A program made the position numbers and the translations under genes. 64,000 nt of DNA, taken from NCBI RefSeq assembly GCF_013282725.1, contig NZ_CP054043.1, forward strand, positions 4,092,001 to 4,156,000. Direction: 5' to 3'. The notes beneath the pieces were generated by a model. The model made no database searches and had not been told where the DNA came from. It worked only from the letters and a program-made list of their open reading frames with translations. The stretch is from Yersinia mollaretii ATCC 43969 (GTDB lineage Bacteria; Pseudomonadota; Gammaproteobacteria; Enterobacterales; Enterobacteriaceae). Below, in pieces: positions 45,400 through 54,900 of the stretch (its first letter is position 1; every line of letters begins with the position of its first letter).

Positions 45400-47880
45400 A
45401 TGACTAAATACGAAACACAACCCTTACAAATGAGCCGCCGTCGTTTCTTACTGGGCAGCAGTGCCTTGGCTGTCTTACCTCTGGTCGGTGGCCTGTGGCC
45501 TAAATCCGCCTTAGCGGAAGCCATCAGCCAAGCTTTACCTCAGTTTTTGGCGCTGCGTCAGGCGCAAAAAGGGATTCTGACCGGAGCACATTGGGGCGCA
45601 TTTGAAGCCATCGTCGAGAACGGCCGCATGGTCGGTGTTCAGCCCGTTAAAGATGACCCTTGGCCAAATGACCTGATCACCATGGCCCCGTATCAAGTCC
45701 ATGCCGATAACCGCATCAAATATCCGATGGTGCGTAAAAGCTGGCTAGAAGGCGGTCCCGGCAGCCATACCGAACTGCGTGGGCGTGATGAGTGGGTGCG
45801 GGTCAGTTGGGATAAAGCCACCGAACTGGTGTGCAACGAGATAGTGCGAGTGCAGAAAGATCACGGCCCGCAGGCGCTGTATGCCGGTTCTTATGGCTGG
45901 AAAAGTGTCGGGATGCTGCACAATAGCCGCACCCTGCTGCAACGGCTAATGAATCTGAGTGGCGGCTTTCTCGGCTATGCTGGCGACTACTCCACTGGGG
46001 CCGCACAGGTGATTATGACCCATGTGATGGGGTCGATGGAGGTTTACGAGCAGCAAACCGCTTGGCCGAATGTGGTCGAGAACAGTGAACTGGTGATCTT
46101 GTGGGGCTGTAACCCCATGATCACTTTGAAAAATAGCTGGAATATCCCCGATCACGTGGGGCAAACCGGTTTTGAGGCGCTGAAGACAAAAGGCACCAAA
46201 GTCATCAGTATTGATCCGGTACATAATGACAGCGCTAAATTCACCAATGCTCAATGGATTGCCCCGCGCCCTTATACCGACAGCGCCATGCTTATCGGGA
46301 TCGCTCACACCTTACTGACCGAGAAGCTGCATAATCCCGATTTTCTCAAAACCTACACTGTCGGTTTTGACAAATTCCAAGCGTATCTGCTGGGAGAGAG
46401 TGACGGTCAGCCGAAGACGGCAGAGTGGGCAGCGGATATCAGTGGCGTGGATGCCAATGTGCTGCGTCAACTGGCACGGGATATGGCGAAGCAGCGCACC
46501 ATGATCATGGGTGGCTGGGGAATTCAGCGTCAGCACCATGGTGAGCAGCAGCATTGGCTGTTGGTGACCGTCGCCGCGATGCTGGGTCAAATTGGTCTGC
46601 CGGGTGGGGGCTTTGGTTTCAGCTATCACTACTCTTCTGGCGGCAGCCCAACAGCGAAAGGCGGTATTTTGCCGGGGATCTCAGCCGGAAATGCGCCGAA
46701 GAGTTCACCGTCGCCGATTCCGGTAGCACGTATTGCCGAGTGTTTGGCTAATCCGGGGAAAACCATTGATTTTAATGGCACCAAAGTGACCTACCCGGAT
46801 GTCAAAATGGTCTATGTGGCTGGGGGTAATACCTTCCATCAGCATCAGGATACCAATAATCTGGTGAAAGCTTGGCAGCATCCCGACACTATCGTGGTGA
46901 ACGAGCCGTACTGGACGGCGACCGCGAAACACGCGGATATTGTGTTGCCCGCCACCACCAGTTATGAACGTAACGATCTGGAGATGGGTGGCGACTATTC
47001 GCAGCTTTATGTTTTCCCTATGCACCAGTGCGTGCCGCCACAACATGAGTCCCGCAGTGATTTTGATATTTTCGCTGCGATGGCAACCCGGCTGGGGGTG
47101 ATTGATGCCTTTACCGAGGGTAAAGATGAGACCCAGTGGCTGAAGTCGATGTATGACGATATGAAATCGCAAGCCCGTACGGCGCGGGTGGCACTGCCGC
47201 CGTTCGATATGTTCTGGGAGTCAAATAACTATATTCGCTTCCCGATTCCCGAGGCGAACACGCAGTGGGTTCGGTTCGCTGATTACCGTGAGAATCCGCT
47301 GCTCAATCCGCTCGGCACGCCATCCGGCAAGATTGAGATCTACTCGGATACTATCGCCAAAATGGAGTACGCCGATTGTCAGGGGATTCCGACGTGGATG
47401 CCACCACACGAGTGGTATCGGGGCGCTGAGGCGAAGAGATATCCACTGTCACTGAATACCGCGCATCCTATCAATCGGCTGCATTCGCAGTTGGATAACA
47501 CGCCGTTGCGTGAGAAATACGCAGTGGCCGATCGGGAGGCGATTCTGATCAGCCCACAAGATGCCAGCGCACGTCAGATCGTGAATGGTGATTTGGTGCG
47601 GGCGTTTAATGATCGCGGGCAGATATTGGTGGGTGCCGTGGTATCAGAGGATGTGCGGCCGGGGGTGGTGCGGATTAGCGAGGGGGCATGGTTTGACCCC
47701 GCCGAGCCGTCGGTGCCGGGTTCTCTCTGTAAAAATGGCAATATCAATTGCCTGACTTTCGATATCGGCTCTTCCAGTCTGGCCCAGGGTAACTGTGGAC
47801 AGATGGCGCAGCTTGAGATTGAGAAGTACACCGGGCCGGTGCTGAAAAATACTGCCCATAGTGTGCCCGTAGGAGCTTAG
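45400..47880 (+). CDS. Periplasmic TMAO/DMSO/biotin-sulfoxide-type molybdoreductase
   Basis: The 826-residue enzyme is expected to reduce TMAO or S/N-oxides using bis-MGD molybdenum cofactor. The N-terminus has a Tat signal (MSRRRFLLGSSALAVLP, cleavage after ALA). The Mo-ligand serine lies in GDYSTGAAQV, and cofactor segments include ILWGCNPMITLKNSW, GGWGIQRQHHGEQQHW, LPGGGFGFSYHYSSGG and LPATTSYERNDL. It resembles both TorA (for example FDMFWESNNYI, TEGKDETQWLK) and TorZ, so I give no symbol. No torD chaperone or torSTR sensor genes lie beside it. Confidence 0.88.
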   Translation: MTKYETQPLQMSRRRFLLGSSALAVLPLVGGLWPKSALAEAISQALPQFLALRQAQKGILTGAHWGAFEAIVENGRMVGVQPVKDDPWPNDLITMAPYQVHADNRIKYPMVRKSWLEGGPGSHTELRGRDEWVRVSWDKATELVCNEIVRVQKDHGPQALYAGSYGWKSVGMLHNSRTLLQRLMNLSGGFLGYAGDYSTGAAQVIMTHVMGSMEVYEQQTAWPNVVENSELVILWGCNPMITLKNSWNIPDHVGQTGFEALKTKGTKVISIDPVHNDSAKFTNAQWIAPRPYTDSAMLIGIAHTLLTEKLHNPDFLKTYTVGFDKFQAYLLGESDGQPKTAEWAADISGVDANVLRQLARDMAKQRTMIMGGWGIQRQHHGEQQHWLLVTVAAMLGQIGLPGGGFGFSYHYSSGGSPTAKGGILPGISAGNAPKSSPSPIPVARIAECLANPGKTIDFNGTKVTYPDVKMVYVAGGNTFHQHQDTNNLVKAWQHPDTIVVNEPYWTATAKHADIVLPATTSYERNDLEMGGDYSQLYVFPMHQCVPPQHESRSDFDIFAAMATRLGVIDAFTEGKDETQWLKSMYDDMKSQARTARVALPPFDMFWESNNYIRFPIPEANTQWVRFADYRENPLLNPLGTPSGKIEIYSDTIAKMEYADCQGIPTWMPPHEWYRGAEAKRYPLSLNTAHPINRLHSQLDNTPLREKYAVADREAILISPQDASARQIVNGDLVRAFNDRGQILVGAVVSEDVRPGVVRISEGAWFDPAEPSVPGSLCKNGNINCLTFDIGSSSLAQGNCGQMAQLEIEKYTGPVLKNTAHSVPVGA

Positions 47881-47989
47881 TGAATAGGTGAGCCAAGGGT
47901 TGACCGCACCTACGGGCGCTCCGGCGGCTTACGCCGCTTACGACCCGAACGGCACGTTTCCCCTTGGTTCAGCTTTATCAGTCGTTTGT

Positions 47990-48012
47990 GAGGGCGGTTA
48001 ATTCCGCCCTTT
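47990..48012. terminator. Hairpin between the reductase gene and yeiW
   Basis: GGGCGG/CCGCCC stem around TTAATT between the convergent genes. The T-run is weak (TTTCC). Upstream (47900-47970) lies a GC-rich segment with GGCGGCTTACGCCG, probably extragenic. Confidence 0.45.
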
Positions 48013-48018
48013 CCACAT

Positions 48019-48273
48019 TTAAGGCGCGGTCTCTGCTTCCAATTTGATCAAATAGACCAGAGCCTGTTCGCGGGTATCAAAACACATCTCCCGCAGGGCT
48101 TGCAGGCTGCCGCAAACCGCTGGGCGATCTGGCGAGTGAAAAATAGCGCAGCGCATCTGGTCATCTAAGTGCAGGCAACGGGTATTGGCGGGCTTGCCGA
48201 ACGGCATTCCGGGGATCGGGCTGGAAATAGAAGGAGCAATACAGCAGGCACCGCAATCTGAGCGACACTCCAT
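48019..48273 (-). CDS. yeiW: Cysteine-cluster protein YeiW (YkgJ family)
   Basis: The 84-residue protein matches the UPF0153/YkgJ family, with conserved cysteines in [29 protein letters not shown] and RPAVCGSL, probably binding a metal or Fe-S cluster. The start at 48273 is set by AGGAG in the upstream minus-strand sequence and by family length. The longer frame to 48417 adds 48 unrelated residues. E. coli yeiW lies near yeiP, in line with synteny here. Function is unknown. Confidence 0.85.
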   Translation of the reverse strand: MECRSDCGACCIAPSISSPIPGMPFGKPANTRCLHLDDQMRCAIFHSPDRPAVCGSLQALREMCFDTREQALVYLIKLEAETAP

Positions 48274-48628
48274 CAGCAGGCTCCTGTAGGCTGGCGGAAT
48301 AAGAGCGGACAATAGCAATCGCCCCACAGAACTACCAGCACTATCCTTGAACCACTGCTTAATAGCCGATCCCGCCCACGAATCCCCTTTTCCATCCCCC
48401 CATGACTCACTGGTCATTCAACTAAAATCACGCTGTTCTGGGCGATATATCGGCTGCATTACCCTCAAAAACCAGACTAATCGCTAGCTAATTAATCAGT
48501 ACAAGTCTATTCATCTGTTTACAGTTTCAGTTGCATATTGTACCATTGAGCTAGTACAAAAGAGCTATTCACTATAAATAGCTGTTAACCATTTTATCTG
48601 TCCCCAACGTAATTGGAGTTGCCTGTCG
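48274..48628. promoter_or_regulatory. mtr upstream region with TrpR-like operator (48540-48557)
   Basis: The 355-bp gap holds no gene. At 48540-48557, GTACCAT-TGAG-CTAGTAC matches the trp operator pattern GTACTAG-N4-CTAGTAC at 14 of 18 positions by eye. E. coli mtr is controlled by TrpR and TyrR, so this fits the downstream gene. Confidence 0.6.
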
Positions 48629-49867
48629 ATGGAATTATCCCAACCTTTGTCACGACCCTCCGTCCTTGGCGGCGCGATGATTGTCGCCGGAACCGCCGTG
48701 GGCGCAGGAATGTTCTCAATCCCCATCGTGACTGCGGGAGTGTGGTTTAGCGGCTCAGTGATGCTGCTGATTTATACTTGGGCCTGTATGCTGATTTCCG
48801 GCCTGATGATTCTGGAAGCAAACCTGAATTACCCCACAGGGGCCAGTTTTCACACCATGGTGCAAGATTTGCTCGGCAAGGTTTGGAGTAGCATTAATGG
48901 GTTGTCGATTACCTTTGTGCTCTACATCCTGACCTACGCCTATATCTCTGCTGGCGGCTCCATTATCTCCCATACACTGCAAAATGTGGCCGGCATTGGC
49001 CAGACCACGGCGGGCTTTATCTTTGCTGTATTGGTGGCATTTATCGTGTGGTTATCCACCCGCGCGGTGGATCGTCTGAGTACGATATTAATCGGCGGCA
49101 TGGTTATCACCTTTGTTATGTCTGTCGGTGATATGTTTAGCCATGTGGAAAGTGCGGTTTTGTTCAATCAAACCGACAGTAGCGCCAGCTATTTGCCTTA
49201 TGCGCTGGCGGCACTGCCCTACTTGCTGACCTCTTTTGGCTACCACGGCAATGTGCCAGGGCTGGTGAAATACTACCAAAAAGAGAGCAAATCCGTGGTG
49301 CAGAGCCTGCTGTTCGGCACCTTGATTGCATTGGTGATTTATGTGCTGTGGCAGTATGCCATTCAGGGCAATATTGCTCGGGATGCCTTCAAACAAGTGA
49401 TTGCCGACGGCGGGAATATCGGCAGCTTGCTGAAACAGATGGATACCGTCTCAGCCCGTCAGGCCACCAGCCAGTTACTCAACGCTTTCTCTTATATGGC
49501 GCTGGCCAGCTCATTCTTGGGTGTCTCCCTTGGGTTGTTCGATTACATTGCGGATTTCTTTAAATTTTCCGATGATCGTAACGGGCGGACCAAATCAGCA
49601 TTAATCACTTTTGTGCCGCCCACTATCGGTGCTCTGCTGTTCCCCGATGGCTTCTTGTACGCGATTGGTTTCGCGGGCTTAGCCGCCACTATTTGGGCGG
49701 TCATCGTGCCGGCACTGATGGCGCGCGCCAGTCGTCGTCGCTTCCCACAAGCCGCTTATCGAGCGCCGGGCGGGCAAGTGATGATTGGCTTTATTATCCT
49801 GTTTGGCGTGATTAATGCGGTGGCACATATTGCCGCGCTATTGGGTATTTTACCTGTGTATGCGTAA
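48629..49867 (+). CDS. mtr: Tryptophan-specific transporter Mtr
   Basis: The 412-residue permease of the aromatic amino acid (HAAAP) family has about 11 spans. Segments typical of Mtr: GGAMIVAGTAVGAGMFSIP, LMILEANLNYPTGASF, TSFGYHGNVPGLVKYY, ASSFLGVSLGLFDYIADFF, and LLFPDGFLYAIGFAGLAATIW. It resembles Mtr more than TyrP or TnaB, and the TrpR-like site upstream agrees. In E. coli mtr is elsewhere, so its place between yeiW and yeiP is a rearrangement. Tryptophan is the expected substrate. Confidence 0.87.
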   Translation: MELSQPLSRPSVLGGAMIVAGTAVGAGMFSIPIVTAGVWFSGSVMLLIYTWACMLISGLMILEANLNYPTGASFHTMVQDLLGKVWSSINGLSITFVLYILTYAYISAGGSIISHTLQNVAGIGQTTAGFIFAVLVAFIVWLSTRAVDRLSTILIGGMVITFVMSVGDMFSHVESAVLFNQTDSSASYLPYALAALPYLLTSFGYHGNVPGLVKYYQKESKSVVQSLLFGTLIALVIYVLWQYAIQGNIARDAFKQVIADGGNIGSLLKQMDTVSARQATSQLLNAFSYMALASSFLGVSLGLFDYIADFFKFSDDRNGRTKSALITFVPPTIGALLFPDGFLYAIGFAGLAATIWAVIVPALMARASRRRFPQAAYRAPGGQVMIGFIILFGVINAVAHIAALLGILPVYA

Positions 49868-49979
49868 GGCCCATTTTATGGCGAAAATCTCACTCTTTTT
49901 TGCTCTGGCTGCTTGCCTGAATCACGCCGCACGAGTAACTTGTCGCAACTTATCTTCAATCCTGATTGGCGGTTAATAA

Positions 49980-50552
49980 ATGGCAAGAGCTAACGAAATT
50001 AAACGTGGTATGGCAGTCAACCTCAACGGCAAATTGCTGCTGGTGAAAGATATTGATGTGCAAAGCCCGAGCGCCCGTGGCGCAAGTACGCTGTATAAAA
50101 TGCGTTTTTCTGACGTGCGTACCGGCTTAAAAGTGGAAGAGCGTTTTAAGGGCGATGAGATCCTCGATACCATCACCCTGACCCGCCGCACGGTGAATTT
50201 CTCTTACATCGATGGCGACGAATATGTCTTTATGGATGATGAAGATTTCACCCCATACAACTTCAAGAAAGAGCAGATCGAAGATGAATTGCTGTTTATT
50301 CCTGAAGGCGGTATGCCGGGTATGCAGGTGTTAACGATGGACGGTCAATTGCTGGCATTAGAGTTGCCACAGACGGTTGATATGGAAATTGTGGAGACCG
50401 CACCGAGCATCAAAGGGGCATCAGCCAGCGCCCGTAACAAACCGGCAGTGATGAGCACCGGCCTATCTATTCAGGTGCCTGAATATATCAGCCCAGGTGA
50501 GAAAATCCGTATTCATATTGCAGAACGTCGCTATATGGGTCGCGCAGACTGA
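49980..50552 (+). CDS. efpL: Elongation factor P-like protein EfpL (YeiP)
   Basis: EfpL binds ribosomes stalled at proline-containing motifs and restores peptide bond formation. The 190 residues have the three-domain EF-P fold: KOW-like N-domain, OB domain ([18 protein letters not shown] region) and C-domain ([13 protein letters not shown]). Arg33 at the tip of the beta-loop (PSARGAS) is the unmodified arginine that marks EfpL, in place of the modified lysine of EF-P. No strong Shine-Dalgarno is visible (GGCGGTTAATAA before the ATG). The stop TGA shares its last base with the start of the 338-bp element. Confidence 0.94.
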   Translation: MARANEIKRGMAVNLNGKLLLVKDIDVQSPSARGASTLYKMRFSDVRTGLKVEERFKGDEILDTITLTRRTVNFSYIDGDEYVFMDDEDFTPYNFKKEQIEDELLFIPEGGMPGMQVLTMDGQLLALELPQTVDMEIVETAPSIKGASASARNKPAVMSTGLSIQVPEYISPGEKIRIHIAERRYMGRAD

Positions 50553-50889
50553 TACCCTTCATCTTTCAAACTGCAGGTGTGTTGGCTGCTCTCGTTACTC
50601 GGCCCATCCATGGGCCTCGCCTCCGCGAGGCCGCTGCAAGCAGCGTTCAAATCTGCTCCCGGCAGATTTGTCACCCGAATCACTGACTTATGTCAGCTCA
50701 TCGGGATTCATTCGTTTGCCGCCTTCCTGCATCTTGAAATCTATTGGGTATCTTTGCATTAAGGGCTAGGAGTTCTGGCCCTTAACTGTTAGATATGTTG
50801 GCTTACATCAAAACGGTCACTTCAATCAGTAAGTGATTCGGGTTATTGGACGCAGCCAACACACCTGCAACTTGAAAGATGACGGGTAT
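50552..50889. repeat. 338-bp element with 38-bp terminal inverted repeats
   Basis: The ends 50552-50589 (ATACCCTTCATCTTTCAA..) and 50852-50889 (..TTGAAAGATGACGGGTAT) are inverted copies with about 35 of 38 matches. The inside holds the family core CCCGAATCACTGACTT/..CAGCTCATCGGG and several GC hairpins (GGCCCATCCATGGGCC, GCCTCCGCGAGGC, GATTTG pairs). It encodes nothing and exactly fills the gap between the convergent efpL and uxuA genes. It looks like a non-autonomous miniature mobile element. Confidence 0.8.
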
Positions 50890-50890
50890 A

Positions 50891-52081
50891 TTATTTCAGC
50901 TCTGGGAAGAACGCCCGCTTCAACGCCAACTCCACGCCGCGCACTTCAGCCAACCCTTTTAAGCGGCCAATCGCCGAGTAACCCGGATTGGTTTTCTTAT
51001 GCAAATCATCCAACATCTGGTGACCATGATCGGGTCGCATTGGGATCGGGCGCATGTCACCCGCCGCTTGACGACGTTGCTCTTCGGTTAAAATCGCTTT
51101 AACCACGGAGTACATGTCAACATCACCTTGCAAATGGCCGCCTTCATGGAAGGTTTTTGGATTCCCTTCTCGGCAAGTAGAGCGCAAATGAGTAAAGTGA
51201 ATGCGATCACCAAAGGTTTCGATCATTTTCACCAAATCATTATCGGCACGCACACCATAAGAACCGGTACACATAGTAAAACCGTTATGAATGCTATCGA
51301 CGGTCTCTTTCAGCCACTGCATATCTTCGATGGTGGAAACAATACGCGGCAGGCCAAGTATTGGGCGCGGTGGATCATCTGGGTGTACCGCCATACGCAG
51401 CCCGACTTGTTCCGCAACCGGGATAATTGCCCGTAAGAAATAAGCCATGTTTTCACGCAGTTGCGCTTTATCAATGCCGTCATACTCTGCCAGACGCGCG
51501 CGGAATTGATCCAGTGTATAGCCCTCTTCAGCGCCCGGCAGCCCGGCAATAATATTGCCAGTCAGTTTGGCGATATCCGCCTCAGACATGGCATCGAAAT
51601 AGTCTGCCGCTTGCGCCTGCTCTTCAGCCGTGTAGTCATTGACGGCACCGGGACGTTTCAGGATATGCAGCTCAAAGGTGGCAAAAGCTATCTGATCAAA
51701 ACGCAATGCTTTGGAGCCGTCCGGCAATTGATATTCCAGATCCGTTCGTGTCCAGTCCAGCACAGGCATAAAGTTGTAGCACACGGTATCAATACCACAG
51801 GCAGCAAGGTTATGCAGCGTTTGTTGATAGTTTTCAATATGTTGCTGATAGTTACCGCTGTGAGTTTTGATCTCTTCGTGAATAGGCACACTTTCCACGA
51901 CCGACCACACCAAATTTTTAGCCGCTAATTCAGCCTGCCGTTGTTTGATTTCACTCACCGGCCAGACTTCACCATTCGGGATATGATGCAATGCAGTCAC
52001 TACTCCGGTTGCGCCAGCTTGACGGATATCATCTAACGACACCGGATCATTGGGGCCATACCAACGCCATGTTTGTTCCAT
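50891..52081 (-). CDS. uxuA: Mannonate dehydratase UxuA
   Basis: UxuA removes water from D-mannonate to give 2-keto-3-deoxygluconate in glucuronate breakdown. The 396-residue protein starts [33 protein letters not shown] and has the metal-site segments [40 protein letters not shown] and [10 protein letters not shown]. It is divergent from uxuB, with UxuR operator candidates in between. Confidence 0.95.
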   Translation of the reverse strand: MEQTWRWYGPNDPVSLDDIRQAGATGVVTALHHIPNGEVWPVSEIKQRQAELAAKNLVWSVVESVPIHEEIKTHSGNYQQHIENYQQTLHNLAACGIDTVCYNFMPVLDWTRTDLEYQLPDGSKALRFDQIAFATFELHILKRPGAVNDYTAEEQAQAADYFDAMSEADIAKLTGNIIAGLPGAEEGYTLDQFRARLAEYDGIDKAQLRENMAYFLRAIIPVAEQVGLRMAVHPDDPPRPILGLPRIVSTIEDMQWLKETVDSIHNGFTMCTGSYGVRADNDLVKMIETFGDRIHFTHLRSTCREGNPKTFHEGGHLQGDVDMYSVVKAILTEEQRRQAAGDMRPIPMRPDHGHQMLDDLHKKTNPGYSAIGRLKGLAEVRGVELALKRAFFPELK

Positions 52082-52209
52082 TTATTTTTACCTTCTGCGG
52101 ATGCGTAAACTGTTCAGGTGCTAAAAATGTTGTTATACCGATTTCCAAGAGGTATCACTCAGCTTTATCCTTACTCTTTACAAGCTCGGTGTCAAAAAGC
52201 AAAACCTCA

Positions 52210-52254
52210 TTGGTTGATCCAACTCACGAATATAACCAATATTGGACTTACCAA
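52210..52254. promoter_or_regulatory. Two UxuR/ExuR-type operators between uxuA and uxuB
   Basis: TTGG-N5-CCAA occurs twice: 52210-52222 (TTGGTTGATCCAA) and 52242-52254 (TTGGACTTACCAA). The centres are 32 bp apart, three DNA turns, on one helix face. The same pattern occurs before uxuR. Confidence 0.65.
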
Positions 52255-52443
52255 TTTTATTTTCTGTCATATGGCTTTACACTGCAAGCCGATAATCATG
52301 GCAACAAGCAAAAGAAAATGGTCGGTATGGTGTGGCTTTTTTCCTACGAATAGCGCACTAAAACTGGTCTAACAACTTTTTATTTGCCACCTTTTATGTC
52401 AGCCCTTGGTGATGATCGGGGGTAAATGATTTTGGAGCCACGT

Positions 52444-53916
52444 ATGAACACCATTGCCAACAGCACACTTCCCGCCAGCGTACAACTGCCCACTTATGAT
52501 AGAACAGCGCTGAAAAGCCGTATTGTTCACATCGGTTTTGGCGCATTTCATCGCGCCCATCAGGCACTCCTCACAGACAGGGTATTGAATAAGCAAGGGG
52601 GGGACTGGGGCATTTGTGAAGTCAGCCTGTTTGGTGGCGACGTATTGATTCAAAATTTACGCCAACAAGATCATCTCTTCTCGGTGCTGGAGAAAGGCGC
52701 GCAAGGCAATCAGGCGGTGATTGTCGGTGCTGTTTGTGAGTCTGTACATGCGCGTTTAGATGGCGTCATGCAGGTGCTGGAAAAATTAGCCGAACCCCAA
52801 GTGGCTATCGTTTCGCTGACCATCACTGAAAAAGGCTACTGCATCGAACCGGGCACGGGCCAACTGGACCTGCAAAATGAGTTTGTCCGCGCAGACTTGG
52901 CAATACCTGATGCCCCGAGCTCCGCTCCGGGTATTTTGGTTGAGGCGCTCCGCCTGCGCCGCTTACGAGGTCTGCCACCCTTTACCGTGCTCTCTTGCGA
53001 TAATATTCCGGAAAACGGCCACATCGTCAAAAATGCGGTACTGGGCTTGGCAACCGCACGTGACCCCGAACTGGCCCGTTGGATCAGCCAAAATGTCACC
53101 TTCCCTAATACCATGGTAGACCGCATTGTTCCGGCAGCAACCGCAGAGACATTGCAGGAGATCGCCGAAACTTTGGGTGTTGCTGACCCTTGTGGCATTG
53201 CTTGTGAGCCGTTCATTCAGTGGGTGGTTGAGGACAAATTTGTGGCGGGCCGCCCTGATTGGCAAGTGGCTGGCGTGCAGTTGGTGGATGACGTTTTGCC
53301 GTTTGAAGAGATGAAACTGCGCATGCTGAATGGCAGCCACTCCTATCTCTCCTATCTGGGTTATTTGGCGGGTTATCAACACATTAATGATTGCATGGCT
53401 GACGATAATTATCGTCTGACCGCACGTCGCTTGATGATGGATGAACAAGCGCCGACCTTGCGTGTCACGGGTGTTGACCTTAATGCCTACGCGGATCAAT
53501 TGATCGAGCGCTACTGCAATCCGGCGCTAAAACACCGCACCTGGCAGATAGCCATGGATGGCAGCCAGAAATTACCACAACGGATGCTGGACTCCGTGCG
53601 TTGGCACTTACAACATGGCGGAACCTATCCTTGCCTGGCATTAGGTATCGCCGGTTGGATGCGTTATGTCAGTGGTGTGGATGATAACGGTCAGGCTATT
53701 GATATCCGTGACCCAATGGCTGACAGCTTCAAACAATGTGTCGCCACCAGTGAAGAGGGGGTTGCTCGCGTACAAAGTTTGCTCTCGCTGAAGTCGCTGT
53801 TTGGTGAAGCCTTGCCACAGCAGCCCGAATTTGTGCAGGCGGTCACAGAGGCTTATCTCAGCTTGCAACAATTTGGCGCGAAAGAGAGTGTAAAACGGCT
53901 GGCGCAGCAGGCTTAA
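52444..53916 (+). CDS. uxuB: Fructuronate reductase-family dehydrogenase (YeiQ/UxuB)
   Basis: This 490-residue NAD-dependent polyol/hexuronate dehydrogenase turns D-fructuronate into D-mannonate by family assignment. The N-terminal nucleotide site is RIVHIGFGAFHRAHQALLTD, and the C-terminal catalytic region is MKLRMLNGSHSYLSYLGYL with the family lysine. It is closest to E. coli YeiQ, which lies in the same synteny block, rather than to UxuB itself; pairing with uxuA and uxuR here supports a fructuronate reductase role. ATG 52444 gives the family start (MNTIANSTLP); six upstream codons are ignored. Confidence 0.88.
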   Translation: MNTIANSTLPASVQLPTYDRTALKSRIVHIGFGAFHRAHQALLTDRVLNKQGGDWGICEVSLFGGDVLIQNLRQQDHLFSVLEKGAQGNQAVIVGAVCESVHARLDGVMQVLEKLAEPQVAIVSLTITEKGYCIEPGTGQLDLQNEFVRADLAIPDAPSSAPGILVEALRLRRLRGLPPFTVLSCDNIPENGHIVKNAVLGLATARDPELARWISQNVTFPNTMVDRIVPAATAETLQEIAETLGVADPCGIACEPFIQWVVEDKFVAGRPDWQVAGVQLVDDVLPFEEMKLRMLNGSHSYLSYLGYLAGYQHINDCMADDNYRLTARRLMMDEQAPTLRVTGVDLNAYADQLIERYCNPALKHRTWQIAMDGSQKLPQRMLDSVRWHLQHGGTYPCLALGIAGWMRYVSGVDDNGQAIDIRDPMADSFKQCVATSEEGVARVQSLLSLKSLFGEALPQQPEFVQAVTEAYLSLQQFGAKESVKRLAQQA

Positions 53917-53982
53917 TTTAACGAAAGTGTATTGGCTGAAATCGATTTATTCAGCCAATACTTTTTATTGGTCAGTTATCTT

Positions 53983-54726
53983 CTACTCTTCAAGCTGATA
54001 CGGCGCTGACTCAAACAGATAGCCGTCGAAGTCTGGATGGTCTGCATCAGATAGCTCCAACAATTTCAGTTTTACATTTTCCAAATGTTGCCACATGGCC
54101 TGCTTGGCCGCTTTACTGTCACGACGCAATACCGCTTGCAGGATTTTCTGATGATCTTCCAGCCATTGCCAGCGGTAGCTGAAATCAAGAGTATGGCTGT
54201 GAGCGCCCTGCCACATCGCGCTATTTTTTCGCGCTTGCCAAGCCTCAGCCACCATATTGGCTAGCACGCTATTTTGTGTCGATTGCGCTAACAGACAATG
54301 AAACAGCTCATCTGCACTCTCATCTACCGCCCCGGCGGCCAAGGCTGTTTTTTCCTGCTCAATGGCCTGACGCATTTTGATGATATCCGCCTTGGTGGCC
54401 TGCATGGCGGCAAAGGCGGCGACTTCACTCTCCAGCAGTTGGCGGGCTTGCAGTAGCTCAAAGGGGCCGTAACCTCTGTCGGCTGACACGGCGGACTCAC
54501 CTTCGGCAAGCTGCTCAGGCACATTAACCACATACACCCCGGAGCCTTTGCGCACCTCAACCAACTTCTCCAGCTCCAGCATGATCAGCGCTTCACGCAC
54601 CACACTGCGACTGACACTAAAATTTTCAGCAATATCTCGTTCAGGCGGTAAACGATCGCCCACATGGTATTGCCCGCTGACAATCGCCTCTCGCAGCCGA
54701 CCGCCCACTTCCTGATATAACCGCAT
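53983..54726 (-). CDS. uxuR: Hexuronate regulon repressor UxuR (GntR/FadR type)
   Basis: The regulator has a GntR winged-helix domain (YQEVGGRLREAIVSGQYHVGDRLPPERDIAENFSVSRSVVREALIMLE) and a FadR-type helical effector domain (FELLQARQLLESEVAAFAAMQATKAD, then WLEDHQKILQAVLRRDSKAAKQAMWQHLENVK). It should respond to fructuronate. The start is uncertain: ATG 54726 (247 aa, AAGG close by) or ATG 54756 (257 aa). It converges with uxuB. A matching operator lies 43 bp upstream, so autoregulation is likely. ExuR is the alternative identity. Confidence 0.87.
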   Translation of the reverse strand: MRLYQEVGGRLREAIVSGQYHVGDRLPPERDIAENFSVSRSVVREALIMLELEKLVEVRKGSGVYVVNVPEQLAEGESAVSADRGYGPFELLQARQLLESEVAAFAAMQATKADIIKMRQAIEQEKTALAAGAVDESADELFHCLLAQSTQNSVLANMVAEAWQARKNSAMWQGAHSHTLDFSYRWQWLEDHQKILQAVLRRDSKAAKQAMWQHLENVKLKLLELSDADHPDFDGYLFESAPYQLEE

Positions 54727-54768
54727 AACCTTATTTCCTGCATCAACCGCTAGCATAGACAGGCTAAA

Positions 54769-54781
54769 TTGGCCTGACCAA
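54769..54781 (-). promoter_or_regulatory. UxuR-type operator upstream of uxuR
   Basis: TTGGCCTGACCAA repeats the TTGG-N5-CCAA pattern of the uxuA/uxuB intergenic sites. It suggests that the three transcription units form one regulon. Confidence 0.6.
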
Positions 54782-54838
54782 AGGGTATATGAATGATGAA
54801 CAGTATATCATGCGGTCAAACAGCATCATGAGGTTTAT

Positions 54839-54865
54839 CACGGTTTATCGAAGTGATAAACCGTG
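54839..54865. terminator. Perfect 11-bp hairpin between fimbrial-type gene and uxuR
   Basis: CACGGTTTATC and its complement GATAAACCGTG flank the loop GAAGT. It may terminate the fimbrial-type transcript before the uxuR promoter. There is no clear T-run. Confidence 0.45.
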
Positions 54866-54900
54866 TTTGTCAGCGACTAGGAATATTATTAGCTTAAATA

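Noticed and set aside
51991..52372. Small frames in the uxuA-uxuB gap
   Set aside because: They cover the operators and promoters, have no family resemblance, and one runs through uxuA in antisense.
52963..53499. 178-residue minus-strand frame opposite uxuB
   Set aside because: Antisense shadow of a well-conserved dehydrogenase gene.
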